Source: Acanthamoeba sp. SK_2022b
Taxonomy: Eukaryota > Discosea > Longamoebia > Acanthamoebidae
Reading direction: 5' to 3'
NCBI GenBank assembly: GCA_027943245.1
Contig: JANDJZ010000271.1
Span: 1 to 25,921 of the forward strand
DNA length: 25,921 nucleotides
Under the pieces are notes generated by a model. That model did no database searches, had not been told where the DNA came from, and saw only the letters and a list, made by a program, of their open reading frames with translations. This document shows, in pieces, positions 17,916 to 25,921 of this stretch (position 1 is its first letter; each line of letters starts with the position of its first letter). Position numbers and translations under genes: made by a program.

Positions 17916-18502
17916 AACGTCACCACTACACCACCACACCACCACTAAACCACCCCCAACACCATAGCATAACACCACACACCACATCACAACCACCATG
18001 ACACCACCACACCACAAACAGCAACATCACCACCATAACATCAACAACGAAACCACAACACCACTACACAACACCAGCACCACACCAGCACCACACCATC
18101 TCCACAATACTACCACCACATCACAGCACCACAAGCACCACAGCACCACCACACCATCACAACAACAACACCACAGCAACACACCATCACCACAACAACT
18201 TCACACCACACCATCACAGCACCACATCACCACTAAACCACCACACCCTCACAACAACAACACCACAGCACCACACCATCACACCATCACAGCACCACAT
18301 CACCACATCACCATATCACAGCACCACATCACCACAGCACCACCACACCATCACAACAACAACACCATCCACAACAACTTCACACCACCACACCACACCA
18401 TCACCACACCACACCATCACCACAACAACTTCACACCACACCACACCACAACTTCACACCACCACACCACCACACCACAACACTATCACATCACCACACC
18501 AA
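17916..18502. repeat. A/C-rich array before element E
   Basis: Units include CAGCACCACATCACCA and ACAACAACTTCACACCAC; the latter type recurs at about 18194, 18370, 18421 and 18450. No gene is supported. Confidence 0.9.
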
Positions 18503-18510
18503 CACCCCAA
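18503..18510 (-). other. Element E polypurine tract
   Basis: TTGGGGTG on the minus strand, after the CCTGATACTG context shared with B. The next bases, TTGGTGTGGTG, are array and not the LTR start TGTTGTGAG. Confidence 0.7.
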
Positions 18511-18523
18511 CAGTATCAGGAAC

Positions 18524-18808
18524 ACCTTACAAGATTTAGCTCAACAAACAAGTCATTCACACGTCCTCTACCAAGGGCCTTTGTGAGCATGTCGGCTGGC
18601 ATGATGGCTGTGGGCATGTGATGGAGGCTAATTGTCTCATTGGCTAGGTTCTCATGTACCAGCGCCAACTTGATGCTGTAGTGCTTTGATTGTTGGTGAT
18701 ACTCGCTGGGTTGTGAGGTTGCAATCATCAGCACACTCTCATTGTCACAGTAGATTGGCATTTGACTTGCTTGGTTATAGTTGAGCCGCCCTACAGCCAA
18801 TTGGTACA
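18524..18808 (-). pseudogene. pol: Element E RNase H domain, C-terminal part
   Basis: MAVGRLNYNQASQMPIYCDN...SVL, then HYSIKLALVHENLAN, HMPTAIMPADMLTKAL, and GRVNDLFVELNLV before the stop. This is the standard copia RNase H end. It is joined at about 18808 to the RT segment AVYIAVY, so the RT catalytic box and the RNase H start between them are deleted. The frame is open over this stretch. Confidence 0.8.
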
Positions 18809-19130
18809 GGATAGACTGCTATGTAGACTGCATGCTTGCCCTCATACCTGATGTAGATGCATGGGTCAGCACATGTTGGTGTGAATCCTCTTGTATGTAG
18901 ATGTGCATCAAGTGTCTGGTTCCACTCAAGGGGTGCTTGTTTGAGTCCATAAAGGCTCTTGTGTAGCAGACAGACATGATCTTATCACCCCTTGTCCACA
19001 AAACCCTTGGGTTGTCACACGTAGTTTTCTTTGGGGAGGGTGGCATTGAGAAACGCTGTGGTTACATCCAACTGATGGTAGCCAACCTGTATGGCTATTG
19101 CAATGAGCACCCATAGGTGCTTGAGATAGG
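18809..19130 (-). pseudogene. pol: Element E RT, internal fragment
   Basis: Enters RT at YLKHLWVLIAIAIQVGY (19130). Then a motif A piece, HQLDVTTAFLN (Asp present), and ATLPKENYV; TGA at about 19015, frame change, CLSATQEPLWTQ (the KSLYGLKQ region in another frame), and DPCIYIRYEGKHAVY at the end. The ~400 bp before KHL and the YVDD box after AVY are deleted. Not functional. Confidence 0.85.
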
Positions 19131-19432
19131 TTGCATCCTCTGTGTGGCTGGGGTCACTGGTTTCTTCTACTTCACGGGCTGGTTTGTTTTCCTGGTTGCT
19201 GGCTTCCTCTTCAATGGGTCCTTGATGAAGGGTGACTGGTTTGGGTTTGTTGTGGTGAATTTCTGCCCTGGTTGTGGGCAGCAATGGTGGTGGTACAGTG
19301 AGTGCTAGGTCCACGTCTGGGTCTTATACATTGGTAGGCTCCTTGCTGGGGCCTTCTGGAACATTAAATATCACATCTCTTGTCTCTAATGCTTTATTTT
19401 TGATCAGGATTTGGTGGTGTGAGGTGTCTGCT
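19131..19432 (-). pseudogene. pol: Element E integrase-RT linker
   Basis: VLTVPPPL-like region: LALTVPPPLLPTTRAEIHHNKPK..., then GPIEEEASNQENKP...EETSDPSHTEDAT, which runs without a stop into the RT fragment through the deletion join at about 19130. The preceding post-core segment (NKALETRDVIFNVPEGPS) is at about 19320-19410. Confidence 0.8.
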
Positions 19433-20339
19433 CATGCTGGGCCAAGGTAGATTCTGAGGTGTGTTTGATCTGCCAGCTTGCAGGCCATGAGTGCAGCTTC
19501 TCCCCAGTACTTTGGTGACATGTCTGCGTCTTGAAGCATACACCTGACCATCTCTAGTGGTGTGCAGTTGAAGTGTTCTGCCACTCTGTTGTGCTTGGGT
19601 GTGTGCGCTGGTGTCCTCTTGTGGGTGATCCTTTCTTGACTAGGTATCGTTGGACTGCAGCACTCATGTATTAGCCTCCCTGATAGCTCTGCAGTGTTCT
19701 GCATTCAGTCAATGCCTGCTGACTTGAGAAAGTGTCTGATTGACTCACTGACCTCGCTCCTGTGTTGGATGAGGTAGATTGTTGTGTACTGGCTGTAGTT
19801 GTTGATAAATGACATGTAGTACCACTTACCTGATGGTGTGTCCACTGGTAGTGGTCCACACACATCTGTGTGGACCTGCTTGAGGGGTCTGGTTGCTCTT
19901 GGGGCTGGTCCGTTGTGGATGTTGTGTTGCTTTCACTTGAATGCACACATTGCATGGTGATAGCGTGCCTCCAGCATGCGCCAGTCTGAGAGACTTGACT
20001 AGGGCACGTAGTTGTGTCTTGCCTACATGTCCATAGCAGCGGTGGAGCTGGTCAGTAGTTTTCCCAAATGACATTCACTTGAGGCTGTGTTGGCTGAATT
20101 GGCTTGATCAGTAGCGCCAGCATGCCTTGTAGTGTCACCTGGAGCACCTTTCAACCCTTGTGGTTGAACATCCCAAGCAGTTGATCCATACCTCATTCCC
20201 TCTGGCTGTCACCACGGCCATGGAGATGAGGTTCTTTGTGAGTCCCAATGCATACAGTACTCTTGCAAATGTTACTGCCTCTTTGACTCCATCCACCCAC
20301 ATGTTTGTGTGTATGACTCCAAGCCCTTTGATTTTGCAC
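19433..20339 (-). pseudogene. pol: Element E integrase, broken
   Basis: Pre-integrase segment NLISMAVVTARGNEV (about 20250-20200), zinc region HRCYGHVGKTQ (about 20050) and CNVC, core CGPLP, then AGAGCTATCAGGGAGGCTAA near 19690-19672: Tyr where D2 should be, and a GAA-to-TAA stop right after GG. KRTPAHTPKHNRVAEHFNCTPLEMV keeps the Glu region, then a jump from AALMAC to KLADQ deletes about 150 bp. Several frame shifts. Non-functional. Confidence 0.85.
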
Positions 20340-20473
20340 TTGCAGTTGTCGCCAAGCAGCAGACTCTGCCCTTTGGCCTCAAGGCTGACGTAGTCATGCA
20401 GCCAGTCCTTCCTGCACATGATGTGTGCAGTTGCTCCAGAGTCCAAATACCAGTGGTCTGTGGACTCCATGAT
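20340..20473 (-). pseudogene. pol: Element E protease segment with intact DSG
   Basis: MESTDHWYLDSGATAHIMCRKDWLHDYVSLEAKGQSLLLGDN (position of TCTGGA: 20440-20435). The only copy here keeping the aspartic-protease signature DSGATAH; B and F read DSR. It is open into the pre-integrase segment, but TAG/TGA changes lie just upstream between gag and protease (20485-20487). Confidence 0.85.
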
Positions 20474-21299
20474 GGCTAGTACTCACTTAGTCGCTGAGAG
20501 AATGGTCTCTTCTCTCATTATGGTGCTTCGCTGGCTGCTTCCCTTGCTATCTCTGGGCTTCTTGCCCTTGAGCTTGGGACAATTGCATCTTCTATGCCTA
20601 TCCTCACTGCACTTGAAGCACTTACCAATAAATTTTCTGGGTTTGCCGTCATTGGACTTTGCATCAGTGTTTTGCTCCCATTGTCCCTGTGGCACTTGGA
20701 TGATGTTAATGGACTTGTGCATTGCTGTCTTTGCAATGTGAGCAGCCTTGCACTGGAATAGTAGTCACTTGGCCTCTCTGTAGTTCATTTCTCTTGTGCT
20801 CTTGATGATGGTTTGTATGGACTTGTACTCCTCCAGGAGTCCATTGAGCATGATTGTGAGTGCTAGGTTCTTGTCTACCTTGTAGTCCTGTCCTTCAGGG
20901 CCTTGTCTAGCCACCTGAAGTACATGTCCAAGGTCTCTCTGGGCTTGTATTGCATCCTCAAGTAGTGCTTGAGGTAGTGTGTGGTACCCCATAGTCTTCT
21001 GGGCGAGCTGCTCATCAAGTGCCATCAGCATCTCCCTTGGGTCTTTGAGGTGCAAGCATATTGACCTGAACCGTGTGTCCAGACACAGAATGATAAAACC
21101 AGCCGCCTGCTGCATTCTCATTCATCTGTTGTTGTCTATCATTGGCCTTCTCCTTGCCGGCGCCTCTGGGCTGGTCACTGAATGCAACATCCCACAGGTT
21201 CCACAAGAGCAAGACAAACTCAAGCTCCTTGCGCCAGGTGCTGTACTTGGTGACTGATCAGAGTACATATCTCTTGGTGACTTTGTAGTTACTCATCAT
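20474..21299 (-). pseudogene. gag: Element E gag, broken
   Basis: Tandem ATGs (21299, 21296), then MSNYKVTKRYVL and TGA at 21260-21258 (CAA in C). A frame change near 21140 follows AGKEK, where a small rearrangement gives RQQQMNENAAGG in place of GDN.RQMRMQQAAG. The capsid-like region is otherwise alignable to about 20770. A stop follows REAK, then the CCHC knuckle (CFKCSEDRHRRCNC, about 20620-20580) and basic tail. Non-functional. Confidence 0.85.
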
Positions 21300-21303
21300 G
21301 AGC

Positions 21304-21317
21304 GTGGGCCCATAACC
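21304..21317 (-). promoter_or_regulatory. Element E primer-binding site
   Basis: GGTTATGGGCCCAC directly after the LTR end (CACATCA). Identical over 14 nt to the site of F; fits an initiator tRNA-Met anticodon-arm primer. Confidence 0.8.
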
Positions 21318-21538
21318 TGATGTGATATACACTTTGTGGTGAAGAGTAAAGTGTGAAGTGAGAGAGAACAGGGTTCTCTCTGGTTTTATTACTGCTGAAT
21401 ATATTGTTGTAGACAGTTGTGCTACAACATAACTCCTAACCTAAAGGCATGCCTTAATATACTAGGAGCTCATTAAGTCCTACCTCATTTGGTATTCCAG
21501 AGTGACTATTTGAGTACCTTATCTGGTAACTCACAACA
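21318..21538 (-). mobile_element. Element E 5' LTR (221 bp)
   Basis: Starts TGTTGTGAGTTACC (21538) and ends TATATCACATCA. It aligns end to end with the solo LTR. AATAAA, the TATA-like motif and the AGAGAGAAC/GTTCTCTCT hairpin are kept. The 3' end has CACATCA instead of CACAACA, so the terminal inverted repeat has one mismatch. The flank next to the 5' end is ACCAC on the plus strand. Confidence 0.9.
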
Positions 21539-23735
21539 ACCACACCACCACCACACCACCACACCACCACCACAACCTCCACACCACCACACCACCACAA
21601 CATCACCACGCCACCACCACACCACCATCACTACACCATCACCACAACACCACCACACCACCATCACAACACCATCACACCACCACACCACCACCACAAC
21701 CTCCGCACCACCACTCCACCATTACCACAGCATCACCACACCAACACCACATCAGCACAACAACACCACAACACCACCACAATAACACCTTCACCACACA
21801 ACCACAACATTACCACAACAGCACCACAAGAACGCCACAACTCCAAACATCCCCACACCATCACCACCACAACATCACCACAAAACCATCACCACAGCAC
21901 AGCCACATCATCACCACATCATCACACCATAACACCATCACCACAACATCTCCACAACACCTCAACACCACCCCCACCACACAACAACCACCACACCTCT
22001 CCAACACCATCACCACAACACCACTACACTCCTACCACCACAATATCACAACACCACAACAACACCACCACACCACCACACCACCACACCACAACAGCAC
22101 CACAACACCACCACACTACAACCACAACATCACCACAACACTACACTACCACAACATCCCCACAACACCACCGCTTCAAAACACCACAACACCATCACAA
22201 CACCACAATACCACCTCTCCACAACACCACCACAACACCACAGCATCATCACAACACCACAAAACCACCTCTCCACAACACCACAACGTCACAACAGCAA
22301 AACAACCAAACCCCAACATCACTACAACACCCCACAACATCCCCCCATAACATTATCACATCAACACCACACTAACAACACCACAACACCACCACACTAA
22401 CAACACCACCACAACACCACACACACAACACTTCCACAACAACATCACAACATCACCACCACTACAACACCACTACATACCACACCACCAAAACAGCACA
22501 CCACAACATCACCACAGCAGCACCACAACATCACCACAATATCAGCATCACAACCACACCAACATCAACATCACTACAACACAACCACTACCGCACCATC
22601 ACCAAATCATTCCCAACACCACTACAACACCACCACAATACCACATTACCACATTACCACAACACCACCACACCATCTCCACAACAACATCACCACCACA
22701 ACACCACCACAACATGACCACAACCACAACAACAACATGCCACACAAACACCACAACAACCACAACACCACAACATCACCACAACACCACAACATCACCA
22801 CAACACCACAACATCACCACACCACCACCACACACCAATACCACACCAACCTTACAACACCAAAACATCCCACCAACACCACCAACCTTACAACACCACA
22901 ACATCCCCACAACACCACCACAACACCATCACCACCACACCCTAACATCACCACCACAACACCACAACACTACAATAAAACAACCACACCACATAACCAC
23001 AACATCCACCATCTCACAACATCACCACAACTTTACCACAAAATCACCACGACACAACACAGCACCTTCACAACACCACGATAACAATAACAACCACAAC
23101 ATCACACAACATCAGAGACAACAACTTCACCACAACACCATATCACAACATCACCACTTCATCACCACACCATCACCACGAAACCACCACAACAATGCCA
23201 CACCACACAAACACCACACCACCACAACATCACCACAACAGTACCACCACACCATCAAAACCACAACAACACCACAACACCAAAACACCACACCACCACA
23301 CATCTGCCCCAACAGTATCACACCACCACAACACCAACACCATACCACCACCATGACCCAACATCACACCACCACCACACCACATAACCACAACATCACC
23401 ACAATACCACAACATCACCACAACTTGACCACAACATCACCACAACACATCCCTACATTACTCACAACATCACCACAACATCACCACAACATCACCACAA
23501 CACACCCCTACATTACTCACACATGCCCCACAATACCACAACATCACCACAACTTGAGCACACCATCACCACAACACCACAACACCACAATCACCACAAC
23601 AATATTTACACTACAACTTCAAACAACACTACAACACCACCATCATCACCACACCATCATGGCAATACCACCACAACAACGCCACACCTGACAGCCGCCA
23701 CCAACTATCTCCTGCAACCACCCCACAACACTCCA
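21539..23735. repeat. 2.2-kb A/C-rich array
   Basis: The longest array. Locally periodic: an ACAACATCACCACAACACC unit of 21 bp is tandem at about 22760-22815. A unit of about 65 bp containing CCACCTCTCCACAACACC is duplicated at about 22195-22285. CCCTACATTACTCACA occurs twice (about 23451 and 23508). The 325-codon frame at 22714-23691 is low complexity (His, Thr, Asn, Pro) and is not supported as a gene. 23688-23725 (CTGACAGCCGCCACC...) is less array-like; unassigned. Confidence 0.9.
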
Positions 23736-23835
23736 CACCACCACCACCACCACCACCACCACCACCACCACTTCACCACAACAGCACACCAACAGCACCA
23801 CATCACAGAGGGTGGTAGTGTTGTGGTGGTGTTGT

Positions 23836-24225
23836 GGTGGGTCCCTTGTCTCTACACTTTATTCTAAATCAGGATCCAGTGATGCAAGGCATCCACTCAT
23901 GCTGGAGGGAGGTAGATTCTGAGATGCATTCAGTCTGCAAGCTTGTTTCTACTTAATGGGTTGGTGAGCGCGTTGACCAAACCTGTGTAGATGACTAATA
24001 TCTACACGCATCCATTCTCACTGGACCACCAGTTGAATGGGGTGTCAAAGTCATTTGCCATTGTAGTTGGTTGTTGATCATTCAGGCCATGAGCGCAGCT
24101 TCTCCCCAGTACTTCAGCAACATGTCCATGTCTCAAAGCATGCACATAGTGTGCAGTTGAAGCATTACTGGGGGTAGCCATTGTGCTCAGGCGTGCTGGC
24201 ATCCTCTCATGGATCCTCTTCTCAA
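23836..24225 (-). pseudogene. pol: Element F' integrase C-terminal part
   Basis: Mirror of 14141-14530, with the same rearranged AERF region and stops. The array filler at 24226-24351 separates it from the protease piece. Confidence 0.85.
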
Positions 24226-24499
24226 CTTGGTAGCATGGTGTGATGATGTGGTGGTGTTGTTGTGGTGTTGTTGTGGTGGTATTGTTGTAAGTTGTGGTAA
24301 CACAACCATATTGATGTTGTGGTGGTGTTGTGGTGTAGTAGTGTGGTGTGTGCGTACAACTCCAAGCCCTTCAATTTGTCACCAAGCAGCAGACTCTGCC
24401 CTTCAACCTCAAGGCTGATGTAGTCATGCAGCCAGTCCTTCCTGCACGTGATGTGTGCAGTTGCTCTGGAGTCCAAATACCAGTGGTCTTTGGACTCCA

Positions 24500-25324
24500 T
24501 GACGGCTAGTACTTGCTTGGTCACTGAGAGAACAGTCTCTTCTCTCATGCTGGTGCTTTGCTGGCTGCTTCCCTTGCTATCTCTGGGCTTCTTGCCCTTG
24601 AGCTTGGGACAATTGCATCTTCTATGCCTGACCTCACCGCACTCAAAGCACTTACCAGTAAATTTTCTGGGTTTGCTGTTGTTGGACTTTGCGTTGGAGT
24701 TTCACTCCCATTGTCCTTGTGGCGCTTGGGCTATGTTGCATTGCTGTCTTTGCAATGCAGGCAGCCTTGCGCTGGAATAGTAGTCTCTTGGCCTCTCCAT
24801 AGTTCATTTCTCTTGTGCTCAATGATGGTCTGTACAGACTCATACTCCTCCAGGAGTCCATTGAGCATGATTGTGAGTGCTAGGTTCTCATCTACCTTGT
24901 AGTCCTGACCTGCCAGGTCCTTCATGGCCTTGTCTAGTTGCCTGAAGTACATGTCCAAGGTCTCTCCAGGCTTGTATCACATCCTCAAGTAGTGCTTGAG
25001 GTAGAGCATGCAGTACCCTGTAGTCTTTGGTGCAAGCTGCTCATTGAGTGCCTTCAGCATCTCCCTCAGGTCTTTGAGGTGTGAGCATATCAACCTGAAC
25101 TGTGTGTCCAGACACAGAATGATGAAACCAGCTGCCTGCTGCATTCTCATTTGTCTGTTGTTGTCTCCATCATTGGCCTTCTCCTTGCCTGCTCCAGGCT
25201 GGTTGATGAATGCAATGTCCCACAGATTCTGCAAGAGCAAGATGAACTCAAGCTCCTTGCACCAGGTGCTGTACTTGGTGACCAATCAGAGTACATATCT
25301 CTTGGTGACTTTGTAGTTACTCAT
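24500..25324 (-). pseudogene. gag: Element F' gag remnant
   Basis: Mirror of the F gag (13042-13866) with the same in-frame TGA codons, 2-bp loss and CCHC knuckle (about 24649-24608). It cannot make full-length Gag. Confidence 0.88.
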
Positions 25325-25331
25325 CAAGAGT

Positions 25332-25345
25332 GTGGGCCCATAACC
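25332..25345 (-). promoter_or_regulatory. Element F' primer-binding site
   Basis: GGTTATGGGCCCAC on the minus strand, mirror of 13021-13034. Confidence 0.8.
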
Positions 25346-25486
25346 TGTTGTGATTTTATATTGTTGTAGACAGATGTACTACAACATAACTCATGCCTTA
25401 ATGTGCTAGGAGCTCATTAAGTCCTACCTCAATAGGTGTTCCAGAGTGACTGTTGATCTGAGTATCTTATTAGGTAACTCACAACA
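25346..25486 (-). mobile_element. Element F' 5' LTR (141 bp)
   Basis: Mirror of 12880-13020, with the same internal deletions and the same TGTTGTGA...TCACAACA ends. Confidence 0.9.
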
Positions 25487-25695
25487 GTGATGTGGTGTTT
25501 TCGTTGCACTGTTGTGGTGGGGTGGTGTTGTGGTGATGTTGCTGTTGTAGTGGTGTTGTGGTGGTGTTGTGGTGATGGTGTGGTGAGTTTGTGGTGATGG
25601 TGTGGTGTTGTGGTGGTGTGTTGATGATGGTGTTGTGTTGGTGTTGTGGTGTGGTGATGATGGTGCTGTGCTACCCCTTACTACCCCGGTGATGG
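25487..25695. repeat. G/T-rich array (mirror of 12671-12879)
   Basis: GTGATGTGGTGTTTTCG then TGTTGTGGTGATGG units up to the 25696-25712 palindrome. No independent content. Confidence 0.9.
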
Positions 25696-25921
25696 TGTGG
25701 AGTAACTCCACAACACTCTACCAACAACCATCCATCCACTACACCACCACTACACCACACACACACAACACAACAACACTACACCAATACAACAACACCA
25801 CAACAACAACACCACCACAACAACACTACACAAGAACAGCATCACCGCAACACCACTATATCACCACAACACCAACAAAACCACAACAGAACCACACTGT
25901 CACCACAACATCCCCACAACA
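25696..25921. repeat. Palindrome and A/C-rich array to window end
   Basis: TGTGGAGT-A-ACTCCACA at 25696-25712 marks the switch back to A/C sequence, which runs to the window end as CACCACAACA-type units (mirror of 12445-12653). Confidence 0.9.

Larger units (their letters stand above)
18503..21538 (-). mobile_element. Element E: copia copy with 5' LTR, PBS and polypurine tract, no 3' LTR
   Basis: The most complete element by order: 5' LTR (21538-21318), PBS (21317-21304), gag, protease, integrase, partial RT, RNase H, and PPT TTGGGGTG (18510-18503). The array begins exactly after the PPT, so the 3' LTR is missing. Internal deletions took part of the integrase core, the RT N-terminus and the RT catalytic box. 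Its 3.0 kb is clearly shorter than an intact copia of about 5 kb. Confidence 0.9.
23836..25486 (-). mobile_element. Element F' (mirror of element F)
   Basis: LTR 25486-25346, PBS 25345-25332, gag remnant 25324-24500 (TGA at 25288 and 24979), DSR protease piece 24499-24352, array filler 24351-24226, and integrase C-terminal piece 24225-23836. Every defect of F, including the 141-bp LTR deletions and frameshifts, is shared, so the arms duplicated after F decayed. It is not an independent insertion. Confidence 0.9.
23736..25921 (-). repeat. Right arm of inverted repeat 2 (open at window edge)
   Basis: Mirror of 12445-14630. The last bases of the window (TCCCCACAACA) pair with 12445-12455, so the repeat continues to the right. 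Inner end: a CAC tract of about 12 units (23736-23771) opposite the 54-unit GTG tract. Confidence 0.9.

Noticed and set aside
24448..24902. Plus-strand open frames of 110 and 114 codons over F' (mirrored at 13464-13918)
   Set aside because: They are antisense shadows of the gag/protease region; Leu/Ser-rich composition comes from the complement of gag.
12445..25921. Treating inverted repeat 2 as certainly a sequencing hairpin artefact
   Set aside because: The 9.1-kb spacer and the different lengths of the boundary GTG tract are atypical of missing-adapter reads; not excluded, so kept as a finding with a test.

Overview
The window is a repeat-dense eukaryotic region with no recognisable host gene. 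It holds two kinds of DNA: decayed copies of one Ty1/copia-type LTR retrotransposon family, and long, strongly strand-biased simple-sequence arrays (CAC/CAA/ATC type on one strand, GTG/TTG/GAT on the other). Gag with a CCHC knuckle, aspartic protease, integrase, RT and RNase H appear in copia order. The LTRs run TGTTGTGA...TCACAACA. The primer site GGTTATGGGCCCAC matches the anticodon arm of initiator tRNA-Met, the internal 'half-tRNA' priming known from Drosophila copia. The organism cannot be named; the element, the arrays and CpG-type decay fit a eukaryote with cytosine methylation, and the region resembles heterochromatin.

Layout. 1-3208: a large inverted repeat (arms 1-1502 and 1738-3208, 235-bp spacer) carrying a scrambled copia remnant A and its mirror; the left arm runs off the window. 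2698-4430: arrays holding a complete solo LTR (3862-4088) with a 5-bp target duplication, plus a short inverted LTR fragment. 4431-6430: element B, internally deleted, ending at its polypurine tract and 8 bp of 3' LTR. 6431-7198: A/C array. 7199-10240: element C, with an open gag, a broken integrase, an open RT and a small inversion at its 3' end. 10241-12879: GTT tracts, A/C and G/T arrays, and an island of about 350 bp of different sequence with a short SAP-like reading frame. 12445-14630 and 23736-25921: a second inverted repeat, apparently gapless and identical, carrying element F and its mirror F'; the right arm runs off the window. Its 9.1-kb spacer holds element D (15129-17649, +), opposed arrays, element E (18503-21538, -) and a 2.2-kb A/C array.

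No copy is autonomous. All RT copies that still have the catalytic box read YVND, and no integrase copy keeps the second catalytic Asp. Comparing copies at the same codon shows repeated CGA loss, to TGA in one copy and CAA in another, which points to CpG deamination. The arrays and the element are closely linked: the LTR termini are spelled like the array units, the solo LTR sits in an array unit, and arrays begin at LTR edges or fill internal deletions.
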